NCBI GenBank assembly: GCA_947624865.1 | Contig: CANQMH010000004.1 | Location: 1 to 50,429, forward strand | Length of the DNA: 50,429 bases | Direction: 5' to 3' | Source of the DNA: an uncultured Clostridia bacterium | GTDB lineage: Bacteria; Bacillota; Clostridia; Oscillospirales; Acutalibacteraceae | Shown: in pieces, positions 7,411-16,019 of the stretch | Position numbering within the stretch: position 1 is the stretch's first letter | How the letters are laid out: the number at the start of each line of letters is the position of its first letter | The notes under the pieces: model-generated | What the model was told of the DNA's origin: nothing | Database searches by the model: none | Seen by the model: the letters and a program-made list of their open reading frames with translations, nothing else | Program-made: the position numbers and the translations under genes

Positions 7411-7449
7411 AAACAGCAGTTGAGTGTAATAGCTTCTCAACTGCTGTTT
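7411..7449. terminator. Bidirectional terminator between the glycosylation operon and hemW
   Basis: A 14-bp perfect stem (AAACAGCAGTTGAG at 7411-7424 with 7436-7449) and 11-nt loop is flanked by T-rich sequence on both strands. It serves the plus-strand operon and the convergent hemW, whose stop codon begins at the next base. Confidence 0.9.
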
Positions 7450-8550
7450 TTAAATCAGCTCGCTTAATATTGTATTTGAAACAAGAAAACCTTTAGACGT
7501 AAAATGCACGCTTTTATCATCAGCTTCCATATATCCTAATTCACAGTATTTTTTAACTTTATCCAAAAAATACTCAGATATTACTTTTCCAAATCTTTTT
7601 TGATATTCATTAAATATAAGACCTTTTTTCAATCTTAAAGACAGCATAATAAATTCTTCTTCATTTCCTCCTTCACAGTCAAATACCGTTATGTCATTTT
7701 CAAAATCGGTAATACTGTTACTATAGTAAAATCTTTTACCCTTAAAAAATGAATGTGCAGATAGTCCTATTCCTATGTACTCTCCGCAATTCCAATAATT
7801 TATATTGTGCCTGCTCTCAAATCCATCTTTTGCAAAATTCGAGATTTCGTATTGTTTGTAACCAAGACTTTCAAGCAAATTAACCGCATATAAATAAAGT
7901 TCCGCCTGCTGGTCATCATTGGGTAAAGGGAGCTTGTCTTTCAGAGAATAAAATTTAGTGTCTTTTTCTATTTTTAATATATACGATGAAATGTGCGTAA
8001 CTCCACATTCACTGCAAAATTCAATTGATTTTTTAAGACTGTCAATTGTCTGATAGGGAATACCGAGCATTAAATCCAGAGAGATGTTATTAATACCTGA
8101 TTTTTTTGCTCTGTTTACAGTAAGCTTTGCGTCTTCTGCTGAGTGTATTCGTCCCAATGCTTTTAATTCTTTTGTTACGGCACTTTGAATACCCACAGAA
8201 ATTCTGTTAAAGCCTGATTTTTGCATCACTTCAAAATCTATGCTTTTTCCAGTATCGGGATTAATTTCAGCAGTAATTTCAGCATTTTCAGTAATTATAA
8301 ACGAAGATTTTACCGCATTTAGAATACGGCATAATCGTTCTGCTCCTATAATGCTCGGAGTGCCTCCGCCGAAGTATATGCTTGAAACCGGCAAATCGTT
8401 TTTTTTGCCCCAATATTTAATTTTATCTATAAGGATACATGTGTATCTCTCATAATCAATATCACTCTTACATTCGCTGAAAAAGTCGCAATATGGACAC
8501 TTACTTTTACAAAACGGAATATGAATATATAAACCAATTGAGTCAATCAT
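7450..8550 (-). CDS. hemW: HemW-type radical SAM protein (heme chaperone, CPO-III-like)
   Basis: 366 residues. The N-terminus GLYIHIPFCKSKCPYCDF holds the radical SAM cluster cysteines Cys14, Cys18 and Cys21, followed by FGGGTPS and the family's ISVGIQS and GIPYQT motifs. The C-terminal HemN-C-like part ends near KGFLVSN. The spacing and 'HIPFC' start mark HemW (formerly called coproporphyrinogen oxidase-like) rather than HemN. HemW binds heme and hands it to acceptor proteins; the clostridial role is less clear. The ATG at 8550 is preferred over a 17-codon extension that runs into a long hairpin, and GAGG lies 8 nt upstream. It is probably monocistronic. Confidence 0.88.
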   Translation of the reverse strand: MIDSIGLYIHIPFCKSKCPYCDFFSECKSDIDYERYTCILIDKIKYWGKKNDLPVSSIYFGGGTPSIIGAERLCRILNAVKSSFIITENAEITAEINPDTGKSIDFEVMQKSGFNRISVGIQSAVTKELKALGRIHSAEDAKLTVNRAKKSGINNISLDLMLGIPYQTIDSLKKSIEFCSECGVTHISSYILKIEKDTKFYSLKDKLPLPNDDQQAELYLYAVNLLESLGYKQYEISNFAKDGFESRHNINYWNCGEYIGIGLSAHSFFKGKRFYYSNSITDFENDITVFDCEGGNEEEFIMLSLRLKKGLIFNEYQKRFGKVISEYFLDKVKKYCELGYMEADDKSVHFTSKGFLVSNTILSELI

Positions 8551-8570
8551 AAAAAAACCTCTTAAATATA

Positions 8571-8602
8571 CTTGAGGCAGAAACATTTGTTTCTGCCTCA
8601 AG
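8571..8602 (-). promoter_or_regulatory. 14-bp hairpin in the hemW leader
   Basis: CTTGAGGCAGAAAC (8571-8584) pairs perfectly with 8589-8602 around a 4-nt loop. On the minus strand it ends 20 nt before the hemW start, ahead of TATATTTAAGAGG and a run of seven Ts. It could be an attenuator or a protein-binding palindrome. Confidence 0.5.
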
Positions 8603-8728
8603 TTGGAAGGTATATGAAAAAATAGGAAAAATCTTATTTCTACCTTTTATAAGAATATATTACATTATTTTAATATTTTTGTCAAGCTTTTGTATTAATT
8701 TATTTTAAAATTATTTACGTTTATTTTG

Positions 8729-8758
8729 TTGACATATGCAGGGGAAAAATAGTAAAAT
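8729..8758 (+). promoter_or_regulatory. Sigma-A promoter of prfC
   Basis: TTGACA (8729-8734), an 18-bp spacer and TAAAAT (8753-8758), 45 nt before the prfC ATG. Nothing else is recognised in the 8603-8803 gap. Confidence 0.75.
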
Positions 8759-8803
8759 AATTATTTGTGGATAATTACAAAATTCCGAAAGGATTGTACT
8801 GAT

Positions 8804-10390
8804 ATGAGTTCATTTAAAGAAGAAATCAGCAAACGAAGAACCTTTGCTATAATTTCGCATCCTGATGCAGGTAAAACGACGCTTACAGAGAAACTTCTGC
8901 TTTACGGCGGAGCAATTAACCTTGCAGGTTCTGTCAAAGGCAAGAGAACTGCAAAGCATGCTGTTTCTGACTGGATGGAAATTGAAAAACAGCGCGGAAT
9001 ATCGGTTACTTCGTCTGTACTTCAATTTAAATACAAAGATTATTGCATTAATATTCTTGACACACCCGGACATGAGGACTTCTCTGAAGACACTTATCGT
9101 ACACTTATGGCAGCTGATTCGGCAGTAATGGTAATAGACGGTTCAAAAGGCGTTGAAAAACAGACAATAAAGCTGTTTAAAGTTTGTGTAATGCGTAACA
9201 TTCCGATAATTACATTTATTAATAAAATGGACAGAGATGCAAAAAATCCTTTTGACTTGCTTGAAGATATTGAAAATGTTCTCGGTATTCATACCTGTCC
9301 CATAAACTGGCCTATAGGCTCAGGAAAAGAATTTAAAGGCGTGTTTGACCGAAATTCAAAGAAAATACTTTCTTTTACCGCAAACAACGGTCAGAAAGAA
9401 GTTGAAAAAACTGAGCTTGCGCTTGATGACCCTGCTCTTGAAGATATAATTGGCATATATCATAAGCAGGATTTGTTTGATGATATAGAGCTTTTAGACG
9501 GCGCAGGCGATGATTTTGACCTTGAAGCAGTACGAAACGGTACCTTAACTCCCGTATTCTTCGGTTCCGCTCTCACAAATTTTGGAGTTGAACCGTTCCT
9601 TGAGCAATTTTTAAAGCTAACAACTTCGCCGCTGCCGAGAGAAACAGTAAGTGAAGAGGTTGAACCTATGTCGGATTATTTTTCGGCATTTGTATTCAAG
9701 ATTCAGGCTAATATGAATAAGGCTCACCGCGACCGTGTGGCATTTATGAGAATTTGCAGCGGTAAGTTTGAAAAAAATATGGAAGTATTTCATGTTCAGG
9801 GCAACAAAAAAATGCGTCTGTCACAGCCTCAGCAGATTATGGCACAGGAACGTGAAATTGTAGAAGAAGCATATGCAGGAGATATAATAGGAGTGTTTGA
9901 CCCGGGTATTTTCTCAATCGGCGATACTATCTGTTCACCGGGTCATAAAATACAGTTTAAAGGTATTCCGACTTTTGCGCCCGAGCATTTTGCACTTGTA
10001 CGTCAGAAAGACACAATGAAACGCAAGCAGTTTATCAAGGGAACAAGCCAGATTGCTCAGGAAGGTGCAATTCAGATTTTCCAGGAGCTTGACGCAGGTA
10101 TGGAAGAAGTAATTGTAGGTGTTGTAGGTGTTCTGCAATTTGATGTACTCAAATACCGCCTTGAAAATGAATATAATGTTGATATAATTATGGAGTCCCT
10201 GCCATATGAGTATATACGCTGGATAGTAAACGAAGAAGTTGATCCTAAAACGCTTGACCTTGCGTCAGATACAAAGAGAATCCAGGATCTGCGCGGAAAT
10301 TATCTTTTGCTGTTTACAAGCTACTGGAGCATAAACTGGGCACTTGAACATAATAAAGGTCTTGAACTAAGAGAATTCGGAACAAATTAA
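8804..10390 (+). CDS. prfC: Peptide chain release factor 3 (RF3)
   Basis: 528 residues, the normal RF3 length. The GTPase domain has a P-loop SHPDAGKTTL (18-27), RGISVTSSV, DTPGHEDFSEDTYR and NKMDRDAKNPFDLL; the RF3-specific domains II and III follow to the C-terminus (EVDPKTLDLASDTK). RF3 is a translational GTPase that recycles RF1/RF2 after peptide release. The ATG at 8804 is chosen because GAAAGGA lies about 10 nt upstream and the family starts with a short leader before the P-loop. A decarboxylase gene follows 15 nt later, probably co-transcribed. Confidence 0.95.
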   Translation: MSSFKEEISKRRTFAIISHPDAGKTTLTEKLLLYGGAINLAGSVKGKRTAKHAVSDWMEIEKQRGISVTSSVLQFKYKDYCINILDTPGHEDFSEDTYRTLMAADSAVMVIDGSKGVEKQTIKLFKVCVMRNIPIITFINKMDRDAKNPFDLLEDIENVLGIHTCPINWPIGSGKEFKGVFDRNSKKILSFTANNGQKEVEKTELALDDPALEDIIGIYHKQDLFDDIELLDGAGDDFDLEAVRNGTLTPVFFGSALTNFGVEPFLEQFLKLTTSPLPRETVSEEVEPMSDYFSAFVFKIQANMNKAHRDRVAFMRICSGKFEKNMEVFHVQGNKKMRLSQPQQIMAQEREIVEEAYAGDIIGVFDPGIFSIGDTICSPGHKIQFKGIPTFAPEHFALVRQKDTMKRKQFIKGTSQIAQEGAIQIFQELDAGMEEVIVGVVGVLQFDVLKYRLENEYNVDIIMESLPYEYIRWIVNEEVDPKTLDLASDTKRIQDLRGNYLLLFTSYWSINWALEHNKGLELREFGTN

Positions 10391-10405
10391 TTTTTAGGAG
10401 GATAT

Positions 10406-11821
10406 ATGCTGTACGATAAGCTAAAAAAATATTCAAATAGCGGCATATATCCTTTTCATATGCCCGGACATAAACGAAAAAATATAGACAGCAGCAATAT
10501 TTTGCCGTATGGTATTGACCTTACAGAAATAAACGGTTTTGATAATCTCCATAACGCAGAAGGATGTATAAAAGAGCTTGAGCAAAAAACAGCAAAAGCA
10601 TATTCTGTCAAAAAAGCGTTTTTGCTTGTAAACGGCGCAACAGGAGGAATATTGGCTTCAATTCGAGCAATGACAAATTACGGTGATACTGTAATTACTG
10701 CCCGCAACTGTCATAAGTCGGTGTATAATGCAATTGAGCTTTGCGGCTTAAATCCTGTGTATGTTCAGCATGAAACCGATGATGAATTTGGAGTGTTTTC
10801 TTCTGTTTCTCCAAGTGAAATAGAATATCTGCTTTTAAAAAATCCAAACGCAAGACTGGTTATACTAACTTCACCTACATACGAGGGTGTAGTGTCAGAT
10901 ATAAAGGCGATTTCAAAAATCTGCAAGAAGTACGGTGTAAAGCTTTTTGTAGATGAAGCTCACGGCGCTCATTTTCCGTTCTGTAAAATTTTCCCCGAAG
11001 AAGCCGTAAAGTGCGGAGCAGACGCCGCAGTTGTAAGTTTGCATAAAACCCTGCCGTCGCTTACTCAGACTGCTCTGCTTTTGACCGATGATGTTGATTT
11101 GTCAAAAAAATTTGAGGATAATCTTTCTGTATTTGAAACCAGCAGTCCGTCTTATGTGCTTATGAGTTCGATTGAAAACTGTATCGAATACATTTGTAAT
11201 AATCCTAAAATTTTTAATACATATTCAGATAATCTCAATAATTTTAATGAGTGTGTTAAAAGACTTAAAAATCTTAAATTACTTTGCTTTGGCAGTGACA
11301 ATATAAAAAATCATTCTTTTTTTGACTTTGATATTGGCAAAATTATAATTTCAACTGCACACATTGATATTAACGGCACAGAACTTGCAAATATCTTCAG
11401 AGAAAAATATAAAATTGAAACAGAAATGGCTTATAATGATTATGTTTTAGCTATGACATCTGTTTGCGATACTAAAGAGGGATTTGACAAACTGTCAAAT
11501 GCCTTGATTTCAATTGATAAAGATTTTATTTCTAATTCAGAAATTATTAAAAATAAATTTAAAACCGAAATCCCGAAGAAACAGTTTAATGCTTCACAAA
11601 GATATAAATATAAATCTGAAACAGTTGCTTTGAGCAGGGCGCAGGGGAGAATCTCGCTTGAATATGTATGGGCTTATCCTCCGGGAATACCTCTGCTTGT
11701 ACCTGGAGAAGTAATAACCGACGCGCTGATAGAGGAAATAGCATTCCTTATAAAAACGAACACAGATATTTTTTCGAGTGAAAAAAATATGCCTGAAAAT
11801 ATTTCTGTAGCAGTAATCTGA
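10406..11821 (+). CDS. Orn/Lys/Arg decarboxylase family protein, fold-type I PLP
   Basis: 471 residues. The Orn/Lys/Arg decarboxylase major domain starts with YPFHMPGHKR and continues through LVNGATGGI, VDEAHGAHF (residues 182-190) and the PLP-binding SLHKTLPSLTQTALL with Lys214. The short C-terminal domain holds RISLEYVWAYPPGIPLLVPGE. The length matches the compact SpeA/Cad-like enzymes of Firmicutes, not the 700+ residue inducible enzymes. It should make agmatine, cadaverine or putrescine, but the substrate cannot be told from sequence by eye. AGGAGG sits 6 nt before the ATG. The scfA promoter begins at its stop codon. Confidence 0.85.
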   Translation: MLYDKLKKYSNSGIYPFHMPGHKRKNIDSSNILPYGIDLTEINGFDNLHNAEGCIKELEQKTAKAYSVKKAFLLVNGATGGILASIRAMTNYGDTVITARNCHKSVYNAIELCGLNPVYVQHETDDEFGVFSSVSPSEIEYLLLKNPNARLVILTSPTYEGVVSDIKAISKICKKYGVKLFVDEAHGAHFPFCKIFPEEAVKCGADAAVVSLHKTLPSLTQTALLLTDDVDLSKKFEDNLSVFETSSPSYVLMSSIENCIEYICNNPKIFNTYSDNLNNFNECVKRLKNLKLLCFGSDNIKNHSFFDFDIGKIIISTAHIDINGTELANIFREKYKIETEMAYNDYVLAMTSVCDTKEGFDKLSNALISIDKDFISNSEIIKNKFKTEIPKKQFNASQRYKYKSETVALSRAQGRISLEYVWAYPPGIPLLVPGEVITDALIEEIAFLIKTNTDIFSSEKNMPENISVAVI

Positions 11822-11850
11822 TTGACAAATCCTGCCGTATGTGGTAAGAT
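11822..11850 (+). promoter_or_regulatory. Sigma-A promoter of scfAB
   Basis: TTGACA (11822-11827), exactly 17 bp, then TAAGAT (11845-11850). The -35 box abuts the stop codon of the decarboxylase gene, and the SCIFF start codon is 36 nt downstream. Confidence 0.8.
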
Positions 11851-11885
11851 TTAAAAAAGAAATATTGCAAGGAGTATGATTAAAT

Positions 11886-12038
11886 ATGAAAAGAATTAAA
11901 ACTATTGAAACTCGTGACCTTAATAAGAGCGTAAAAACAGGCGGCTGCGGAGAATGTCAGACATCTTGTCAGTCAGCTTGCAAGACATCATGCGGAGTTG
12001 CCAATCAGCAGTGTGAAAAATGCCTTAACGAGAAATAA
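11886..12038 (+). CDS. scfA: SCIFF ribosomal peptide precursor ('six cysteines in forty-five')
   Basis: A 50-residue peptide starting MKRIKTIETRDLN, with a Cys-rich C-terminal half: cysteines at 21, 24, 28, 32, 36, 43 and 46 (CGECQTSCQSACKTSCGV then CEKC). This is the SCIFF precursor found almost universally in Clostridia and modified by its radical SAM partner to thioether cross-links. This copy has seven cysteines; the usual form has six, the extra one being the last. GGAG lies 11 nt before the ATG. Its maturase starts 83 nt downstream beyond a hairpin. The biological role of SCIFF is not settled. Confidence 0.93.
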   Translation: MKRIKTIETRDLNKSVKTGGCGECQTSCQSACKTSCGVANQQCEKCLNEK

Positions 12039-12064
12039 TAATTTTATTAAAATTAAGGATTAAC

Positions 12065-12107
12065 AGCCGTTTTACCTTGAGGTTTAACGGCTTTCCTTTT
12101 GTCTTTT
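12065..12107 (+). terminator. Hairpin between scfA and scfB, probable partial terminator
   Basis: AGCCGTT (12065-12071) pairs with AACGGCT (12086-12092), and ACC/GGT extends the stem inside a 2x2 internal loop around a TTGA tetraloop. T-rich sequence follows (TTCCTTTTGTCTTTT to 12107). It would let most transcripts stop after the abundant peptide gene and a few continue into the enzyme gene. Confidence 0.6.
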
Positions 12108-12121
12108 ACGGAGATAATTAT

Positions 12122-13495
12122 ATGATACATCAATATAAACTTAACGGATATAACATTGTTCTTGACGTATTCAGCGGAAGTGTCCACAGTGTGGACGACC
12201 TTGCTTATGATGTAATAGATATGGTTGAAAACAACAGCAGAGATGAAATTGTTTCTGCAATGCTTAAAAAATATGCTGATGATCCCGAGATTACCGAGCA
12301 TGATATCAACGAATGTATTGACGATGTTGAAGAAATGAGAGCTCAGGGTAAGCTTTTTACACAAGACAAGTATGAAAACCTTGCATTTGATTTTAAAAAC
12401 AGAAACACTGTTATTAAAGCTTTATGTCTGCATATTGCGCATACCTGCAATCTTAACTGCGAATATTGCTTTGCAAGTCAGGGCAAATATCACGGTGACA
12501 GAGCATTAATGAGTTTTGAAACAGGTAAAAGAGCCATTGATTTTCTTGTTGAAAATTCCGGTAGCAGAGTTAATCTTGAGGTCGATTTTTTCGGCGGAGA
12601 ACCATTGATGAACTTTGATGTAGTAAAACAGATAGTTGCATATGCAAGAAGCATTGAAAAGGGAAAAAACAAGAATTTCCGTTTTACTCTTACAACAAAC
12701 GGAGTTCTTGTAGATGACGATGTTATAGAATTTGCAAATAAAGAATGTCATAACGTAGTTCTAAGCCTTGACGGCAGAAAAGAAATTCATGACAGTCTGC
12801 GCAAAACAATAAACGGAAAAGGCAGCTACGACACAATAGTTCCGAAGTTTCAGGAGTTTGTCAAGAGAAGAGGAAACAAGGGTTACTATGTGCGCGGTAC
12901 ATACACTCACAATAACACTGATTTTACGAATGATATTTTTCATATGGCTGATTTGGGATTTACCGAGCTTTCAATGGAGCCTGTAGTATGCGCTCCCGAT
13001 GACCCGTATGCACTTACATATGATGATTTGCCCGTGTTGTATGAACAGTATGAGATACTTGCAAAAGAAATGCTCAAACGTGAAAAAGAGGGAAGACCTA
13101 TTACGTTCTATCATTATATGATTGATTTAACAGGAGGTCCCTGTATTTATAAGCGTATATCAGGCTGCGGCTCGGGTACAGAATATATGGCAGTTACTCC
13201 TTGGGGCGAGCTTTTTCCGTGCCATCAGTTTGTAGGCGACCCTAAATACAGTCTTGGCAACATTTATGACGGAGTTACCAATAAGGAAATTCAGAATGAA
13301 TTTAAACTCTGCAATGCCTATGCACGACCCGACTGCAAAGACTGCTGGGCAAAACTTTATTGCAGCGGAGGCTGTGCGGCAAATGCTTATCACGCAACAG
13401 GCTCTGTAAAAGGTATTTATGATTACGGCTGTGAGCTTTTCAGGAAACGTATGGAATGTGCAATAATGATGAAAGTTGCAGAATCTGAATTATGA
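12122..13495 (+). CDS. scfB: SCIFF radical SAM maturase (SPASM/thioether-bond enzyme)
   Basis: 457 residues. The N-terminal RRE-like region starts MIHQYKLNGYNIVLDV, the radical SAM cluster is CNLNCEYC (Cys109, 113, 116), and the GGEP motif lies near residue 160. The C-terminal SPASM region holds CGSG, LFPCHQF and the cysteine block CKDCWAKLYCSGGC, followed by CELF, for auxiliary clusters. The enzyme forms Cys-to-Thr/other thioether links in SCIFF. A TTG-started frame from 12077 exists but runs through the hairpin; the ATG at 12122 has ACGGAG upstream and matches the family's start. It is tightly linked to scfA and ends in a strong terminator shared with feoB. Confidence 0.93.
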   Translation: MIHQYKLNGYNIVLDVFSGSVHSVDDLAYDVIDMVENNSRDEIVSAMLKKYADDPEITEHDINECIDDVEEMRAQGKLFTQDKYENLAFDFKNRNTVIKALCLHIAHTCNLNCEYCFASQGKYHGDRALMSFETGKRAIDFLVENSGSRVNLEVDFFGGEPLMNFDVVKQIVAYARSIEKGKNKNFRFTLTTNGVLVDDDVIEFANKECHNVVLSLDGRKEIHDSLRKTINGKGSYDTIVPKFQEFVKRRGNKGYYVRGTYTHNNTDFTNDIFHMADLGFTELSMEPVVCAPDDPYALTYDDLPVLYEQYEILAKEMLKREKEGRPITFYHYMIDLTGGPCIYKRISGCGSGTEYMAVTPWGELFPCHQFVGDPKYSLGNIYDGVTNKEIQNEFKLCNAYARPDCKDCWAKLYCSGGCAANAYHATGSVKGIYDYGCELFRKRMECAIMMKVAESEL

Positions 13496-13496
13496 T

Positions 13497-13523
13497 AAAG
13501 AGGGCATATAAATGCCCTCTTTT
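13497..13523. terminator. Bidirectional terminator between scfB and feoB
   Basis: AAAGAGGGCAT (13497-13507) pairs with ATGCCCTCTTT (13512-13522) around an ATAA loop, flanked by A- and T-runs. It sits exactly between the two convergent stop codons. Confidence 0.9.
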
Positions 13524-15432
13524 AAAATATACGCATAATGTTATCTGTAATAATACACAGAATAATGCCCATTATCGTAGGCAGAGCCATTGAAATTAAA
13601 GTCCATTTCAAACTGCCTGTTTCTTTTTTTATCGTTAAACAAGTTGTTGAGCAGGGAAAATGCATTATACACATAATCATTGTGCAAACGGCAGTTACCG
13701 CAGTCCAGCCGTTTGCAGTAAAAAGCTGTAAAAGCTGTTCATAACTTGTATATTCAACAAGCGTACCGCTTGCCATATACGACATAATTATAATCGGTAT
13801 GACAGTTTCGTTTGCAGGAAATCCGAGTATGAATGCCATTACAATGACGCCGTCAAGTCCGATAAACTGACCAAAAGGATTTAAAAACTCTGTGCAGTAC
13901 GCAAGAATAGAAGTGTTTCCGATATAAATATTTGCCAACAGCCAAATAACCGCTCCCGCAGGCGCAGCTACTATAACAGCTCTTCCCAAAACGAACAGAG
14001 TTCTGTCAAGCAGCGAACGAATTATTGTTTTTATAATCTGCGGCTTTCTGTAGGGAGGCAGTTCAAGTGCAAAACCCGACGCTTCTCCCTTTGCAATTGT
14101 CAGCGACAAAAGCTTTGACACACCTAAAGTCACCAAAACGCAAAGCACAATTATTCCCAGCAGTATTGCGGCAACAGTAAGTGAAGAAAAGATGCCGAAT
14201 GTACTTCCTGCAAAAAACATCATTATTATTGCAATTAAAATAGGAAATCTTCCGTTGCACGGCATAAAATTATTTGTAAGTATTGCAATGAGGCGTTCCT
14301 GCGGAGATTCTATTATTCTGCATCCTGTTACTCCGCAGGCGTTACAGCCTATTCCCATTGCCATAGTAAGGCTTTGTTTACCGTGTGCTCCGCACCCTGA
14401 AAAGAACTTATCAAGATTAAATGCAATTCTCGGCAGATAGCCTGAATCCTCAATAATTGAAAACAACGGGAAGAAAATTGCCATTGGCGGAAGCATTACC
14501 GATACAACCCAAGTCAGAGTCGTATATACTCCGTCAATTAAAAGTCCTGTTATAAAACTCGGTACACTTAGCAGCTCAAATAAATTATATAAATTTGATT
14601 TTATGAAATCAAACAGAATACTCAGCCATTCACTCGGATAATTTGCTCCAACGGATGTAATCCAGAAAAGCATGCCAAACAGCAACAGCATTATCGGAAT
14701 TCCTGTTGTCTTTGATGTAAGTATTTTATCAATTTTCTTGACTCTCTCGTTAAGTGCCATACAGTTATACGTTACGCAATCACTGCATATTTTTCTGCTT
14801 TTATCAGCAAGTGTTTCAATATTTTTTTTATGATGTTCATTGTCCAGAACATCAACGCCTTCAAAATTTCTTGATACTCTAAAACAGTTTTTCTTGCCCG
14901 TACACACATCATATACAACACTCTTTAATTCTTTCAGTCCTTTTCTTTTTGATGCACAGGTGCAGACAACAGGTATTCCGAGATTTAGAGAAAGTTCATC
15001 TTTATCAATGCAAATACCGTTTTTCTCTGCTTCATCGCATAAATTAAGGCACAGTACGGCTTTTTTTTGAATTGACAATACCTGCAAAGCAAATGAGAGA
15101 TTTCTTTCTATGACATTTGAGTCTATTACTATTATTACGCAGTCAGTTTTATTATTTGCAAGAAATCCCTTTGCAACTGTCTCTTCTTTTGAAAACGACA
15201 GCATTGAGTATGTTCCGGGAAGGTCTGTAATCAAAAAACTTTTATCTCTTATTTTAGCTTTGCCCGAAGAACATTCAACAGTTTTTCCCGTCCAGTTTCC
15301 AGTATGCTGTTTTAAGCCTGTCAGGGCGTTGAATATCGTACTTTTTCCAACATTAGGATTACCTGCCAAAGCTATATTAAAATCTGTATCTAAGTTGATT
15401 TTATTACTTGTGACCGAATTTCTTGCAAACAA
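13522..15432 (-). CDS. feoB: Ferrous iron transport protein B (FeoB)
   Basis: 636 residues. The N-terminal G domain has G1 GNPNVGKS (24-31), GNWTGKTVE, G3 DLPGTYS and G4 NLCD, then the helical insert. The membrane part holds the gate motifs with the conserved cysteines GIGCNACGVTGCRI and a second set near the C-terminus (MHFPCSTTCLT). It imports Fe2+ across the cytoplasmic membrane. The start codon is TTG at 15432: GGGAGG is spaced 8 nt from it and no ATG is nearby in frame. feoA is 20 nt upstream in the same operon. At 636 residues it is slightly shorter than many FeoB proteins, but no domain is missing. Confidence 0.95.
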   Translation of the reverse strand: MFARNSVTSNKINLDTDFNIALAGNPNVGKSTIFNALTGLKQHTGNWTGKTVECSSGKAKIRDKSFLITDLPGTYSMLSFSKEETVAKGFLANNKTDCVIIVIDSNVIERNLSFALQVLSIQKKAVLCLNLCDEAEKNGICIDKDELSLNLGIPVVCTCASKRKGLKELKSVVYDVCTGKKNCFRVSRNFEGVDVLDNEHHKKNIETLADKSRKICSDCVTYNCMALNERVKKIDKILTSKTTGIPIMLLLFGMLFWITSVGANYPSEWLSILFDFIKSNLYNLFELLSVPSFITGLLIDGVYTTLTWVVSVMLPPMAIFFPLFSIIEDSGYLPRIAFNLDKFFSGCGAHGKQSLTMAMGIGCNACGVTGCRIIESPQERLIAILTNNFMPCNGRFPILIAIIMMFFAGSTFGIFSSLTVAAILLGIIVLCVLVTLGVSKLLSLTIAKGEASGFALELPPYRKPQIIKTIIRSLLDRTLFVLGRAVIVAAPAGAVIWLLANIYIGNTSILAYCTEFLNPFGQFIGLDGVIVMAFILGFPANETVIPIIIMSYMASGTLVEYTSYEQLLQLFTANGWTAVTAVCTMIMCIMHFPCSTTCLTIKKETGSLKWTLISMALPTIMGIILCIITDNIMRIF

Positions 15433-15452
15433 TAAAAAAACCTCCCGATTAT

Positions 15453-15692
15453 TTATATAGGAGTAACGGTAATTTTTTGACAGTCCTTATTTCTTAATGC
15501 TACAACTGCATTTTTTATCAGATAGGCGGTAGGATCGCCAAACGGACTTCTGTATATGGGAGTAATTATTGAATCTTTTATAATGCCCAGATCAAAAATC
15601 CTGTTAATTAGATTTTCTTTGCAATCGACCGAATTTACAATTGCGCTTTTGTCAAGAGGTAAATTATTAAGCGTGCATTTTTCTTCCATCAT
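15453..15692 (-). CDS. feoA: Ferrous iron transport protein A (FeoA)
   Basis: 79 residues with one SH3-like FeoA domain: the LINRIFDLGI segment, the SPFGDPTAYLI core typical of the family, and the ALRNKDCQKI end. FeoA is a small cytoplasmic partner needed for FeoB activity. The ATG at 15692 (or 15689) is preferred to a TTG at 15707, with GGTGA just upstream. The feoAB operon is divergent from the cobalamin operon across a 390-nt gap whose right part holds the riboswitch. I could not pick out a convincing iron-repressor box or promoter on the minus strand. Confidence 0.9.
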   Translation of the reverse strand: MMEEKCTLNNLPLDKSAIVNSVDCKENLINRIFDLGIIKDSIITPIYRSPFGDPTAYLIKNAVVALRNKDCQKITVTPI

Positions 15693-15768
15693 CTTCACCG
15701 ATTTCAACTTTTTATTAGTATATTATTCATATCAGCAAATTCAGTTACTTAGAAATAGTTATCTTTAC

Positions 15769-15797
15769 TTGACATAAAATGACAAAGATGCTATAAT
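15769..15797 (+). promoter_or_regulatory. Consensus promoter of the cobalamin operon
   Basis: TTGACA (15769-15774), 17 bp, TATAAT (15792-15797), both hexamers perfect. Transcription should begin near 15804, about 20 nt before the riboswitch. Confidence 0.88.
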
Positions 15798-15822
15798 ACA
15801 GAAAATTCAATATACAGAAACT

Positions 15823-15928
15823 GCGGTTCGAACAGATATTTCTTAGTAGGTAATTGGGAATTCGGTCTGAATCCGAAACAACCGTCATTACTGTGTTTGG
15901 CAAATGCCATAAGTCAGATTACTCCCGC
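15823..15928 (+). promoter_or_regulatory. Cobalamin riboswitch
   Basis: The conserved core can be followed by eye. A 5' GCGG (15823-15826) pairs with CCGC (15925-15928) as P1. Then come the TTGGGAA element, the CGGTCTGAATCCG segment, the ACCGTCATTACTGT segment and a GGCAAATGCC hairpin (15900-15909). The closing B12 box reads AGTCAGATTAC followed by TCCCGC. These are the landmarks of the AdoCbl-type riboswitch family. It lies between a perfect promoter and an intrinsic terminator, so vitamin B12 should switch transcription of the downstream uptake genes off. Confidence 0.9.
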
Positions 15929-16019
15929 TTTTTCTTGGATTTTGCATTCTTGGACGAAGAAGAAGTGCTGCCGATTATAACTGTTGCTTTGATTTATTTC
16001 ATTGCGGCATTAATCTGCT

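Noticed and set aside
8551-8601. 17-residue N-terminal extension of HemW
   Set aside because: The extension is encoded by the palindrome and T-run of the leader. The ATG at 8550 has a ribosome binding site and the family's usual start.
12053-12364. 103-codon minus-strand frame opposite the scfA-scfB gap and the scfB start
   Set aside because: It is antisense to a clear radical SAM gene and its leader hairpin, with no motif or ribosome binding site.
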